Positions 1 through 11,179 of a DNA stretch of 64,000 bases are shown here, one piece after another. Both the position numbers and the translations under genes were made by a program. The notes below the pieces were generated by a model. That model was not told the origin of the DNA and did no database searches. It worked only from the letters and a program-made list of their open reading frames with translations. Origin of the DNA: Liolophura sinensis (Eukaryota; Mollusca; Polyplacophora; Chitonida; Chitonidae); the NCBI RefSeq assembly GCF_032854445.1, contig NC_088306.1, forward strand, positions 26,943,764 to 27,007,763, written 5' to 3'. Each line of letters starts with the position of its first letter. The first letter of the stretch is position 1.

Positions 1-141
1 GACCCACGAAGCGCGGTTTCAAAGCCGGCCGAGGGTAGGAATTTGTAGATTCCCTTTCTCTCATTGTTTGCGGGGCCGTGCTGAGAACAGGTCGACGATG
101 GAAGTCTTGAGTAAAGCATTTTATTTTTTCTCTCGTTGCAG

Positions 142-217
142 TCAACTCAAAAACCAATATGTTATATCAACATCACTATATCATTGCGCAATCCATAATT
201 CTGTATGTCTGAACACG
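142..217 (+). CDS. Candidate internal exon (host gene, unknown product)
   Basis: The segment lies between a strong acceptor (a pyrimidine run ending CTCTCGTTGCAG) and a good donor (ACACG followed by GTAAGC). One frame is open across it: one base completes a codon from the previous exon, then 25 codons including QLKNQYVISTSLYHC. The other two frames have stops. I recognise no domain, and it could equally be a non-coding 5' UTR exon. No partner exon was found in the window. Splice-site quality is seen directly; that it is used is an inference. Confidence 0.28.
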
Positions 218-818
218 GTAAGCTCTAAAATCTTAATTCATTGTTCCAAGTTAGAAGACAAGTAAACGATGTAACCAAGTTTTCCTTCTGACTGGAGCAC
301 TTGTCGGCTGCTATAGTCCAAAATAATGTATTTATTGATATGATTGCTGTTTAATGCCATAGAAAGTAAATTTTTCCCTTAATCGATGGGGATCAGTTTC
401 ATGGAAATCGGAATGCCCGGGTCAATACACCGACCTTTAGCCTATTGTCATTAAAGCCCCACCTATCTACAAAATAAGGGAGTCTTCTGTAACTACACCA
501 TGCCTGTCCTAGCGGTTAGACAACAAGTTTCTAAACCACTTGTCAACGGTCTTCTGTCAGCCCCAAGACTACTTGAATAAATCTACTACTGGCATTTGCG
601 TGCCAGTCGTTACATAATTGAAAGAAAAATTTTCAGCACGTTCATGACAAACAACTATATAATTTAAAAACTTACAAATTTCAGTTGTGACGGAAGATAT
701 CAAGTCAATTCAATTAAATCAGTCGCCAAGTCGTGTATCTTTGTAGTTTACAAGTTGTCCTTCAAGTGTATCTACACCACACAGTTCTGTAGCCATGCGC
801 AAAAGAATTTACATTTTA
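218..818. other. Unassigned sequence
   Basis: AT-rich sequence without a usable ORF, tandem repeat or recognisable mobile element. Nothing supportable seen. Confidence 0.5.
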
Positions 819-1092
819 GGGGCCTCCGTATTCTTGATGTGTGCCAGCGCCTAAGGATAGCCTTATAGCCTTTCAACAATGCAGTCGCAAGCTCAGCCCA
901 TGCTGGCTTCCACTGCGACTGTACTTGGGAATGTCTTTTACACCAACCAGCGGGTGGTCGTGAGTTTCCCCCCATGGTTTGCCCTGCTTCTTCACACCCT
1001 AATGCTGGCCGCTGTCGTATAAGTATATTTACAAATTGGTCAGAGTCCCGATATTCTTAAGTAAAACCTCAGTCAAATAAATAAATAAATGT
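819..1092 (+). mobile_element. SINE-A (tRNA-derived), degraded copy
   Basis: Starts at GGGGCCTCCGTA, keeps the CTTTCAACAATGCAGTCGC block, a diverged GGTCGTGAGTTTCCCCCC block and AATGCTGGCCGCTGTCGTAT, and ends in CAAATAAATAAATAAAT. The tRNA-like head and A box are decayed relative to the copy at 23,256. The last part has a roughly 25-bp insertion before the ATATTCTTAAGTA block. Confidence 0.8.
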
Positions 1093-2270
1093 GTTTTATA
1101 CGCACGAAGTCAGAAATATCACACCGCATGACGTAACGAACGATACGACCACAAAACACTTTAGTCTCGAAACGGACTTAGACATACCGCAATCTCTGTG
1201 AAGATGTGCACCTCAGTGGTATCTGAGATAGAATGACGCAGGCATGTTGAAAGGTTCGTACACCACCTGTCCAAACAGCGCCACAGACATTACAACAAGC
1301 ACGCAAAATGTAATCTTGTCTCTGTTTTGATACGGAGCCTCTGCATTACATGTTTTCATGTAAGAAGAGATAAAAACAATCAACCCCTGAAAATGTAAAG
1401 CTTCAAGTATGTCTACAGATAAAAAAAAAATAGGGATACTACACGCTTTACGCCATTGTGCTTAAACTGTCCTATCTTTCTGTCCGGTTTTAAACATCTG
1501 CAATTACGGGCACACTGTTATATTCCTCACGGTGTAGGATTTAACGGCTGCAGTTACTCACCGTGAGGGTGCTATTTGGGTTAAAATTAATGCAACAAAG
1601 TCATGTAACAGGTTGAAATAACCAGTAATATCTTGACATTAAGTTATTAACTTAGCACTTCGGGGATATGAATTTTACAAGACTTATATACCTCTTGAAC
1701 AGGATGCGAGGGAATGCAGATCAGGAAGTTGGGGGGAGGGGGAGGCGTTGTTCTACACCGTGCTTTTTCTATGTCGCAAATATCATATACCGTCACAACC
1801 ATGGGAGTTGGTTTGCTTGGCTTCACACCAGGCTGATATGAGGTTCGCGTGGGAGCTGATAAATAGCATGTAACAGCTTGAAATGTTTTATTTTATTTTG
1901 ATGTCTGGAAGTAATAAAAAAGAAATGGGGCAATGTGTAACGATAAACACAGATATGCTTTTATTATATCTGACAAAGACGCCAGACTCGTATTATACAA
2001 CAAAGCAAAGCTCGCTTTCAGCCACACTGCTACGGTTACCACACTATACGAATAGAAAACGATTTGTGTCAATTTAGCTTATTTAACATATGTTCCGCGC
2101 GTTAAGCCAGCCAATTAAAGTTACTGATTTTTATTTGGGTTTCTAAGTTAAAAAAAAAACAAAAATGTAGAAAATGTAGGTTGTATGGCTATTAGTTTCG
2201 TGCTTTGAGCAGATTACAGGGACGAGTCTTCCACAGACAAATAGACAGCCGCCAAACTTGTTATTCTCAA
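1093..2270. other. Unassigned sequence
   Basis: No ORF above noise, no tandem repeat and no recognisable element. Contains short A-runs and a G-rich stretch near 1,731-1,745. Confidence 0.5.
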
Positions 2271-2560
2271 AACAGAGATATCTATGCGTCGAAACAGACA
2301 TTCGTATACCAGCCGTTAACCAATAAGAACGTTCCAGGTCAATAATCGGCAGCCCAATTCCTCAAAATAGCGTATAGCACAAACCACGAAAGAACTGAGA
2401 ATGTACATAAAGTACGAAAATATGACAAGATAATGCAAAGAGAAACAGTCAACAGTTTTCAATTATGTAGGAAAGATTCAAGGTATGTTTAGCGACTGAG
2501 TGAAATCAATATTCATATCTGATAGATGTCGATAACAAAATATAGGACAACGTGTCAGAC
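2271..2560 (+). repeat. Interspersed repeat block X
   Basis: Shares an ordered set of motifs with several other sites: GACATTCGTATACCAG, a TCAATAATCG block, CCCAATTCC, 'cacaaaccacgaaagaact', and GCAAAGAGAAACAGTCAAC followed by AGTTTTC. Matching sites are at 2,985 (-), 4,885 (-), 5,155, 32,150 (-), 41,160, 44,930, 47,920, 54,835 and 62,880. No coding potential seen. Confidence 0.7.
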
Positions 2561-2700
2561 CGCCTTCATGTAATATTAAAAATAGAGTTTTGGGAGTAAC
2601 ATCTAAATAGCGACGACAGTGCAATAGTTGGAAAACTCACCCGAATCAAGTCATATTTAGGACTTAAACACTGGTAGTCTTGGCGTTATCTCGATCGGCG

Positions 2701-2870
2701 ATCAGCATAAGAGGAACTGGCAGAATACTGATCGGCCCGGTGTCAGTGTAATGCAACTGTGCGGGGCCGTCGTGTCAGGTGTCTTCGACATGGCGTTCTA
2801 GTGAGTCAGCACAATAAAGATGTCCGCACTGGATCTGGTCTGCTACAAGGACACCATCCTGATATGGTCG
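2701..2870 (+). mobile_element. SINE-B fragment (body only)
   Basis: Contains ACTGATCGGCCCGGTGTCAG, a GTGTCTTCGACATGGCGTTC block, AGTGAGTCAGCAC and GTCTGCTACAAGGACACC. These match in order the body of the SINE-B copy at 23,776. The tRNA-like head and 3' tail are missing. Confidence 0.65.
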
Positions 2871-2984
2871 AAAAGATCTTGAATGTGAAGTTGAACCCAC
2901 AATAAAGAAACAACAAGCATGAAAAAGCTGTCCGCCGGTAAGCTGTCAACGCGATCACTCCGAATTGGGGTCAGATTTCAGGCA

Positions 2985-3180
2985 CCAGTATTGCAAACTT
3001 GGTATTTCTATTTCACGGCTTCTCTTCTGCTAATTTCGTGCTTTACATACTTTCTTAGTTTGTTGCTGGTTTGTGTTCAACGTTTTGGGAACTGGCCGTA
3101 CGATTATTGATTCATCTTGTTTGACGGGTCGTATACGAATGTCTGCTTTGACGCATTAATTCTTAACGCTCAGCATAACA
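2985..3180 (-). repeat. Block X, minus orientation
   Basis: The reverse complement carries GCAGACATTCGTATACGACC, AATCAATAATCGTACGGCCA, GTTCCCAAAACG and AACTAAGAAAGTATGTAAAG, matching the block at 2,271 in order. It lies inverted relative to that copy. Confidence 0.65.
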
Positions 3181-3309
3181 TGATACACCCACTACTGGCC
3201 CATCCAGCATCATTATGTATGTATGTATAACTGGGATCTTACGTCATACTTTTTTAAAGTCATATGACGACTAGGATTCATAGGACGTGTGTGCATATTT
3301 TGTGTCTGC

Positions 3310-3480
3310 TTGTGGCAGGGCCAGTCATATTTCCTCGCTCTAGTCTCGTTGTGATGAGTGCCAAGCGAGGTAGCAGCAGCAACCAATTTTTTCGGGTGTT
3401 GGGTATGACCAGACCCGGGTTTGACCCCGGAGTCTCCATACTTCAAAGCGGGTGCTCTAACTGTTAGGCCATCGAGTCGA
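3310..3480 (-). mobile_element. SINE-B 5' part, minus strand
   Basis: Read on the minus strand it starts with a tRNA-like GTTAGAGCACCCGC, a B-box-like GGGGTCAAACCCGGG, then GGTCATACCCAACACCC and TACCTCGCTTGGCACTCATC. The last is the junction of tRNA-like head and body seen in other SINE-B copies. Truncated in the body. Confidence 0.7.
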
Positions 3481-4884
3481 TCGACAGTATCATTCCACTC
3501 TCATGTCCTCTGTGGCATTCCGCTTTTCACCCATTACTATATAAAAACTAACGGCTTTTTGGTCCTGATTTTACCGAATATGTGTGGCCAGTTGTCAATT
3601 ATCACACTGTAGTCGCTCCTGTGATGTTACTCTCCAGATTCTGTGATCTTTTTAACTGTTGAGATACATGATCAGATAAGAGGAGCAGAATTGGTTCTTA
3701 CACCATGCAAAAGCTTTGAACTTAGCGAAAAGGTTCCACAGCAGAGCTTGAAATAGACGACGAGAGCTATTGAACGCTGCACCTCTGAATACATTTCCAG
3801 TGACCTTGATTAAGGAGTCTATTTTATTTTTGAAGACAGACGATGAAGGTAAATTGATTTATAATATTAAAAAAAAAAAAAAAAAAAACACAACGAGGGC
3901 AATCAGTGAAATCACTCCACTTCGCAGCTACCTAAAAATAAATAAAATTTGATCATGGAATCCAATCGATAAAAAAACTTCTGGCCTTTTGAAGATCCCG
4001 TGCGAGACTGAACTGGACCCTGTAATTTTTTATTAGTCAAAAAGCCATGTGGTCTTGAAAAGAATATATCAAACCGAATGGCTAGGCAGAGTTGTATTGA
4101 TTTGTTCGATCCTATCAGTGAAAGTCTTTTGGTGTCTGGAAATGAATCCTTCAGACCTAACAGCCAGCAAAGGTTTCACTACATGTAGATCGTGTAATAT
4201 TACGAGTCAGTCTTTTGGTCTGAGGTATACCTAGATTACTGGTTGACCAGAAAACAGATTATTGTCCAGCTCGACCAGGCAGTTGTATATAACTTCCCTA
4301 AAATAACGGCTTAAGTCACAACTAAGTCAGAAAAGGCGACATTTATCTGTACATTCAGCTTACGTGGAGCTTAAAATTTTCTTCAGTTTCTATACTGTTT
4401 CACCCTACCCCCACCCCACCCCCCTCCAAAAACAAAAATAGTTTCTCCTTAAATTTCCTAGTAACATATTCGGATTGCTTTTAAAAGTTTTTTTTAGCAT
4501 AACGCGATTTTTCAAATCCTGCTTTCAGACACAAAATTCACGGCAGTAAAAAATTGTCATACAGCATGTGTTTAAGGACACATGAAAGCTCGTCTCCACG
4601 TATACAAGAAACAGAAGTATCAGATGAATGTGTCAGTTGCATAGAAGTTATCGTGAAGACGTGTCTGGATTCTTTCACATTTACCAGAATATGTATCTTT
4701 TTCAGTTGGCATAGCTGCCTTTAACTCACCGAAAGTGTTCAATGATTATGTCTAATAATTCCGCTTAACCCGGAACTAGGGCGCAATATTGTGACACATA
4801 TTTTGTTATCGACAATTGACATTCTAGCAAGCTATGCGATTTGAAAACCGGTTTCGCTCACTCCCCTAGAATATACTTTGCTGC
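3481..4884. other. Unassigned sequence with an A20 run and a weak block-Y trace
   Basis: Positions 3,570-3,640 resemble block Y (TGTGTGGCCAGTTGTCAATT, TATCACACTGTAGTCGCTCC). A 20-base A run lies at 3,869-3,888 and a CCCCACCCC-rich tract at 4,402-4,430. No gene seen. Confidence 0.5.
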
Positions 4885-5110
4885 CTTCATTGAAAACTGT
4901 TAACTGCTTCTCTTTGCACGAGTCTGTCATATTTTGGTAACTTTATACAGTTTCTTGGACCTTTTTGGTGGTTTGTGCTATCCGTTGTTTTGGGAATTGG
5001 CCTTGCAATTATTGATCAGGAACGTCCTTATTGGATGACAACTGGTATACGAATGTCTGTTTTGCCGCATAGATTTCTGGTTCGCAGGATAGTTTGAACA
5101 GTCTACGTTT
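4885..5110 (-). repeat. Block X, minus orientation
   Basis: Carries GAAAACTGTTAACTGCTTCT, GTGCTATCCGTTGTTTTGGG, GCAATTATTGATCAGGAACG and GGTATACGAATGTCTGTTTT, the reverse complement of block X. A plus-strand copy follows about 45 bases later. Confidence 0.7.
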
Positions 5111-5154
5111 CCCATAGTTTCAGTCTGCAGACAATACATGTAAACCCTACCAAA

Positions 5155-5310
5155 GCACGGTATCAGCCGTCAACAAAAAAATGGACCTTGCGTGTCAGTA
5201 ATCGCACTGTTCATTCCCAAAACGACCATTAAGACTAATCCTAGGACCGAATCTTGCAGAGAGCAACAGTCATCAGTTTTCAGTGATGTTGGAAGGCTGT
5301 TCCTCTCTTC
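5155..5310 (+). repeat. Block X, plus orientation
   Basis: Contains AGCCGTCAAC, GTCAGTAATCGCAC, TTCATTCCCAAAACGACC and AGCAACAGTCATCAGTTTTC. Together with the copy just upstream it forms an inverted pair. Confidence 0.65.
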
Positions 5311-5388
5311 TACAAATATTAATTAATTATTTGCTGTAGTTGATTGATCAAACTCAATAATTTTTCACTTACACGTTAACCACCAGCG

Positions 5389-5790
5389 TTGTCTACCGCT
5401 TATCACAAACGCGGGCTGAACTACAAATTTCCTGATAAAGGCCGGTTGGGAGCGGTAGATCCGGGGTCAATCCTGGGTCGAGTCACACCTAAGACCTTAA
5501 AAGAGGAAGTTATAATTCCTCGCTTGGCGTTCAACATGAAGGGGATAGTGCAACGACTGATTGACCCGTATCAGTATAATGGCTCGGGCGGGTCGGCTTA
5601 CTTGCCTTCGGTAAGTCGTCTCAGTGAAGCAGCAATAGATAAAAGAGCGTTGAAAATCCGTCCTCCAACAAGGAGGCACATAAGGTGCACTCTAAGGATT
5701 CCTTCGTCGTCATAAGACTGAAAAATTGTTAAGTATGACGTTAAACCCCATGTATTCACCCACTCACTCACTCAGGCTAGTTTATAACTG
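5389..5790 (+). mobile_element. SINE-B-related repeat (long variant)
   Basis: A tRNA-like B-box region (TCCGGGGTCAATCCTGGG), then CGCTTGGCGTTCAACATGAA, GGGATAGTGCAACGACTG, CAGTATAATGGCTCG, AAGTCGTCTCAGTGAAGC and the tail TGAAAAATTGTTAAGTATGA + CGTTAAACCCC, ending in (CACT)n. The tail is the same as in SINE-B at 23,776 but the middle is distinct. The 108-codon ORF across it is a product of the repeat, not a gene. Confidence 0.75.
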
Positions 5791-6644
5791 GTGTGCCCTA
5801 GCGATTAAACGGTAAATGCAATTACTAATAAGCGCAAAACGATGATGAGTCTTCGCGGGCATTATCCAAAAAGGAGACAGATATGCCAAATATGGAAGCT
5901 TGGCCTTTCACCATGTACTTTTGTGTGTTCTCCTTATTTTTTTAGTATCACGTACTTCCTCTCAACTAAACTGTATCTTTCAACTCGCATATATTTAAAG
6001 CTCGCTTATTGGAAAGTCAATTTTAGGGCCATTATTCTGCAAAATGGATTGTTTTTTTAGTGAACTACGTCACTCATTGGCACTCTAAATTTTGCACAGG
6101 CTCTTTGAGAAAAATACGTGTTGAAAAAAATAGATTAAAGACAATGTGTTGAAAGCGGACCCAGACCACCAGCTTGCCTTCTAATTTGCATCCTTAAACT
6201 TTTTCTGAACGACCATACAATTCATTTTTGCCTTCATCAAAACACTGAACTTTAATCCGTACATATACACTTAAACTTTGATCTACGGCAGACATTCAGG
6301 TACCGCGAGCACGTTTTAGTATTTCGCCATCTGGTTGTTCAAACTCCATAAATAATCGGTTGAGTTGAGCTTTAAACCATCACATCTGGTGTCATGAGGC
6401 GGAAATTCTGAAAGACAGCTTGAATTCGACATCATAATTAATATATACATCTATACTTTGTGCTCTCTTTCGGGTGGCGGGTAGCCTTACGTTTGTGGTT
6501 TCTAATTAAACAGTCATGGTTAAACACTAGCCCTTTTGCATTGCTTGGAGAGGGTATTATGTCATATGTCAAAGACCGATATTTACATGTGCAATTGCCA
6601 ATGTCAATAAACAAAATTTGAAACAATTTTCATATTTGATGTTG
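5791..6644. other. Unassigned sequence
   Basis: No supportable gene or repeat. The short minus-strand ORF at 6,438-6,626 has no recognisable motif. Confidence 0.45.
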
Positions 6645-6868
6645 TGGGCCTCCTTGGCTCAGTTGATCAGCGCGCTAGCCTCTCACCAATGCGTTCATTG
6701 TGATTTTAAGTCCAGCTCATGCTGGCTTCCTACCCGGCCGTACGTGGGAAGGTCTGCCAGCAACCCCCGCCTCTTCCCGGTTTCCACCCTCCATAGTGCT
6801 GGCCGACGTCGTATAAGTGAAATATTCTTGAGAACGGCGTAAAATACCAATCAAATAAATAAATATAT
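6645..6868 (+). mobile_element. SINE-A copy
   Basis: Begins GGGCCTCCTTGGCTCAGTTG (A-box-like TGGCTCAGTTG), keeps GCGCGCTAGCCTCTCACCAA, CCGTACGTGGGAAGGTCTGC, TGCTGGCCGACGTCGTATAA, and ends CAAATAAATAAATA. The 'gatggtcgtgggtttccc' block is deleted. The flanks ATATTTGATGTTG and ATATATGATTTTG may be a diverged target-site duplication. Confidence 0.88.
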
Positions 6869-7918
6869 GATTTTGAACACGCCTGGCTCTCCATTCTACT
6901 CACCATGTAATGGAAATATATACCGCTTAAATGTATTGATGAATTTTGTTAAATCACGTTGGTTGCGAGCCGGCCAAATCACGTATCGATACTGACTTAT
7001 CTGTCAGAGGTAACATGCTGCTATTTCTATAAAATTAGTGTCAGTTTGAGCTCAGTGAAGGAAACACTGGAACTGCATTTTGAATACAAGTAAAGGTAGA
7101 AAGCAAATCTTGCTTAATATTCAAATCATTATGTTCGTCCTCCTTAGTTACACGTATTTGATATTTTATCGATGAATTTTAGGCTGTACTGTGAGGTGGT
7201 TAAAGCTCTCATTGCATCATACCAAATGACATTTGATCGGCAATCCCCGCAGTGCTGTCATACCGGTCAACAGCGTGGTGTCAAGTAAGGTGACTAGGGC
7301 ATGGCTTTCCATCGAGGCAGTATTTTTGTCTTAAATCCAAAGCACACACAGATTTATGTATTTAATTGGTCTTTGACGCCGTACTCAAGAATAAGCACAC
7401 CCACAAATTGTATCGGTACCACCTAAGTGCCCTTAGGAGATCAATGTAATTAAAGGTGAGCGTTTTTGTCAGAATACCTGGTTAAAAGATTCTCAGACTA
7501 ATACAGAACTGCCGGTGTAGTAGTTAATGCCATGACGTATTTATCTATATGACTGGAGTAACTACAAACAATCTAAACGAAGATATGGGGAATGCAAAAT
7601 AAAACTGACCGATATAATTTCAGCAAAATCATCATACAGCGGAATTTTCGTGTAAAAGAAAAAAGCATATTTTTATCAAAAAGATGTGTACATTTTCCTG
7701 TCATTGCACGGATGTTGAAGACGTCTATCAGACGCCTATCATGCTTGACTTGAGAGAACTGAATAAAAAAAAAACTATCGAACCGTTTGAACTAGAAGGC
7801 TATAATCCAACAAATAAATAAATAATCCCATCAGTCAATAATCTACGAATAATAAATGATTATGGTCTCTGATAACAAGGTCCAGCGTGACAATTAATGT
7901 GAGGAAAAATAACATAGG
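6869..7918. other. Unassigned sequence
   Basis: AT-rich sequence without a supportable element. If the first exon at 7,924-7,941 is real, this would be its intron 1 (minus strand); no second exon was found. Confidence 0.4.
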
Positions 7919-7923
7919 CTTAC

Positions 7924-7941
7924 CTCCGTGTTGTAATCCAT
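7924..7941 (-). CDS. Candidate first coding exon of a minus-strand host gene
   Basis: On the minus strand ACC-ATG-G, an ideal start context, opens six codons (MDYNTE) that end exactly at a GTAAGC donor in phase 0. The exon is tiny, so coding content gives no support. Support comes from its place about 160 bases downstream of a TATA box, with a pyrimidine/purine-mixed 5' UTR containing a GAGGAGAGGGAGAGAG run. Later exons would lie at lower coordinates; I found none convincing. An upstream ATG at about 8,117 is probably very close to the transcription start. Confidence 0.35.
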
Positions 7942-8094
7942 GGTATTGCTAAACAAGGACTTAAGCATAAAGCTCTCTCTCCCTCTCCTCCTGGTAAAGG
8001 CGATAAGACGGTAAGCAAATGCTTCTGGAGGCTGCTCTACTCCCGCCAGTAAAACAGAACCACACCGCTCTGTTTGTAATAAGGCACTGGCAAA

Positions 8095-8132
8095 TGACTG
8101 CTCTGCGGAGTTTCATTGACGCGGTTTTATAG
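8095..8132 (-). promoter_or_regulatory. TATA-box promoter, minus strand
   Basis: Minus-strand CTATAAAAC at 8,124-8,132 lies about 30 bases before a GCAGTCATT initiator-like sequence near 8,095-8,100. It sits at the edge of a CpG-rich patch (8,180-8,540) and about 160 bases before the ATG of the candidate first exon. Spacing and order are seen; promoter function is inferred. Confidence 0.38.
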
Positions 8133-8179
8133 TAGGCTTTAGGTCTGTACATGCGCAATGTGGAATCAATATTCCAAAA

Positions 8180-8545
8180 CCGTAGTAGGCTACCTTTCGT
8201 CGATTTGACCCACGAGGAAATACGACTGTCACGTTGTTGTCAGTTTGCCTCAAAAGTCAATGCTGTTCCCTCCCCCCTCGATGTGAGAGTCTGTACGCTG
8301 GTCATAGGCGTTACGTATAGCTTTGAAACAGTAACATGATGGCTAACTCCACGGGCATCGCATACAACACGCACATTTCACCTGTACGGCGCTCACTCGT
8401 TGTACTCGCTGGAATAGACGAGTCTCTCTTAAAGGCACCCTCTATAAAGTTACAGACGATGCGAGCGCTTGCGCGAAACAGTTTGCTTTGGAAGACTCCT
8501 AACCGTAACGAAGGCTGCGTGACTTGTCCCGTCAACCTCACAATA
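8180..8545. promoter_or_regulatory. CpG-rich patch, possible promoter region
   Basis: CpG is clearly denser here than in the flanks (GACGATGCGAGCGCTTGCGC, GTACGGCGCTCACTCG, CCGTAACGAAGGCTGCGTGA). ORFs on both strands (8,336-8,551 + and 8,311-8,541 -) are open mainly because the patch is less AT-rich; neither has a recognisable domain. It lies directly upstream of the minus-strand TATA box. A second TATAAAG lies on the plus strand at 8,443. Confidence 0.35.
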
Positions 8546-8841
8546 AAATAGACAATCAGCCAGTTAACTCAAAACATTGAATCAGCGATCTGTCCATGTA
8601 TGCTTTTTTCACTCAGTTATTAAGATAATGTATAAAAACATCTTTGAAAACGTGGCCAAGAAAAGATAATCCACACATCTTGTGACATGCTGCTTTAAAT
8701 TTCTCAGCTGCTGGTTATTTCATTTTTCATTTCTTTGAAAACTGTTTTTCGTGATCACTTTTTTGAGCGAATGTTATATTTTACTCCTACCTGGCACACA
8801 AGGCAGGTAAATAAAGCATTCCATGGCTTCAATTAACAAAA

Positions 8842-9113
8842 GGGGGGGGGGGGCTTCGTGACGGAGAGGGTTAGCACGGCCACCACGGCGCATTCACTGA
8901 GAAGCCTTTTACCAATATTGTCGCTGTGAGTTCATGTCAAGCTCATGCTAGTTTCCCTTCTGGCCGTTCGTGGGAAGATCTGCCTGCAGATGGTCGGGCG
9001 TTTCCCCTGGGCTCTACCCGGTTTCCTTCCACCATAATGCTGGCCACCATCGAGTAAGTGAAATACTGTTGAGTACGGCGTAAAATACCAATCAAATAAA
9101 TAAATCAATCAAT
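8842..9113 (+). mobile_element. SINE-A copy with a G12 run at its head
   Basis: A run of 12 G at 8,842-8,853 replaces the usual GGGGCCTCCGTGG start. It is followed by GGGTTAGCACGGCC, GTTCATGTCAAGCTCATGCT, CCGTTCGTGGGAAGATCTGC, CATAATGCTGGCCACCATCG and AATCAAATAAATAAATC. Belongs to the longer subfamily with extra sequence before TTACCAATATTGTCGC. Confidence 0.85.
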
Positions 9114-9354
9114 TATCACGACGGCGACGGGAACTACCAGAGCAGGAGAATCAAATTCCCAGTGCATGTATAGAATTGACCCATACTTCGTATGTAAGCG
9201 TTTTGACAGTCACGCAAGCTGTTATGAGGGACATCTAACACGCTGCAATTCACATAACTGCATTTTCATTGTGCTCGTAAGCCATGGCGCAAGTGCATAG
9301 TAGGTTGCATTTTTATTATTATCAACAAACACTAAAAGCAAGCACGAACAAAGG

Positions 9355-9440
9355 TATATTGACAGGATGGCGGATTTTACCGGTAACGTGTGATCAATTG
9401 CCAACTATCGGACCGTGCATAGATACTCTTATATCGTAAA
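9355..9440 (+). repeat. Block Y fragment
   Basis: GGATTTTACCGGTAACGTGT, GATCAATTGCCAACTATCGG match block Y as seen at 22,690. Confidence 0.45.
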
Positions 9441-9482
9441 GACAGAACTTGTAAAAGAAATCAATGAATCAATGAATCAGTG

Positions 9483-9690
9483 GTTTGGTTAGCGCGCTAG
9501 AGCAGTACAAAAACATGAGTTCAGTGCAACTAATTTTGGCTTTCTCTAAAATCATGCGTGAGAACGTTGTTTTGCAACGTGAGGATAGTCGTGCGTTTCC
9601 GGCTACCTCAAACTATACTCCTGGCCGCCAGTGTATAAATGCAGTATTAATGAGTACGGCGTAAAACATCCGTGTAATAAATCACACAAC
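9483..9690 (+). mobile_element. SINE-A relic
   Basis: Retains TTGGTTAGCGCGCTAGAGC, GATAGTCGTGCGTTTCC, CTCCTGGCCGCCAGTGTATA and ATGAGTACGGCGTAAAACAT. It is heavily diverged between these blocks. Confidence 0.6.
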
Positions 9691-11179
9691 CCTTCAATTA
9701 ACCAAAAAGTCCATAAATGTTATAATCAATCGCAAGATCATTCATTCTTGAGTGAAGATTCAAAGCTAAGGCTTTGTTATGTCAATATCCATGTACGTCC
9801 TTGTCGAATGAGTTGCTATAAGATGGAGGAAACACGTTGTTATTCTTGTATAACCTGATATGCTCAAACAGACAATTCATGGTAAAATATATGTCAACCA
9901 TTTATCAAAGCGGGGCCATCTGGCGTCAGTTCAAAGTAGTAGTGTATGCTTAATTTGTGTCAATCAAATGCAAAAAGGAAATCTTGACTGTTGCCGGTTG
10001 CCAGCATATAATCTGAGGGTTAGCTCTACTGCACTTTATTTATTTCTTCAGCGCGCTCAATTTATTTGTTTCACTGGTGTTTTATGTCGTAATCAATAAT
10101 ATAATCAACAACTGAGCCATGAAGGCCCCAGGCGCATTCAACGATGTAAAATTACAAATGTACAGCATAGAGAGCAGAGCAGCGACGACAGTGTCACAGC
10201 TGGCAAGGCCCATTACCAGCTGTGTTCACAGGCTGAAAACAAAAAGCATGTAGTGCACATTTTAAGCTACGAATGCAAATGTGTGGATGCTGGGAAGGAT
10301 CTGCTGTATGACATACGCCTGACTCGGAGTACAAAAATACCCCTCAACATCTGACACGTTCCATTTGAACAGCTCCATCGGCGATGACACGAGGCACCTT
10401 GCAATCCACTAGCTTCGTATAAAATCACACTCTCACACAGAGAGGGGTTCCACCGCTTTTAATGTCACTTCACATAGTGATGCGCTACCATCTCCTGGTG
10501 CGAGACTCGAGCAGTTTGCAACAAACGGTTTACTTTCGACAACTAGCGGATAAGACCTGCAAAGGAGCTTTAGATTAAGGTTATATAGAATCACATAGTA
10601 ATGCTCATGCATTGCTTAGGTCATTAAATTCGTTTCCAATTCGTGTTCCATGCTAGTTTATACCTTGTGGATAATGGAGATATAACTGCACTGTGACTGG
10701 AACTTCGACTTGGCGATAAACATACGCCACCAGCCCTGGCTTGGGTGCAGTTAGACAACATTATGACGGAAAACACCAGAAGTCCTGGACACTCCGTTTA
10801 ATTCACATATATCTGTACTCGTTTTAAAAAGAACGTTGGAGTCAAGATGTTTCATGTGAACAAATGTCAACAGAAAATCTGAATATGACTCTTGAAATAA
10901 AACCCGGAGATAAACTGACCTAAGGCCAGATGTATTTGTTTACGTTTAACCATTAGCCATTTATCACATTGACGTTGCTTCCCTGGTTATACTCTGAATG
11001 TCTTTACTTACTCCGTAGTCTTTAATATTGTTCAACTCCCACTACATGCCACACCACGTCAGGACGTGCCCGTTAGAAAGTGAACACAGTGACAAATAAT
11101 CTGTTTTAATGGTGGTGCGATGTGCATTTGTGTTTACCTCTTTTAACGCCAACTGATCCTCAAACTCTGGAAGACTTAC
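9691..11179. other. Unassigned sequence
   Basis: No supportable gene or repeat. ORFs at 9,631-9,858 and 9,860-10,099 overlap or abut the SINE relic and carry no recognised motif. Confidence 0.45.

Noticed and set aside
5389-5715. 108-codon ORF that looks protein-like
   Set aside because: It lies entirely within a SINE-B-related repeat whose sequence recurs as non-coding SINE.
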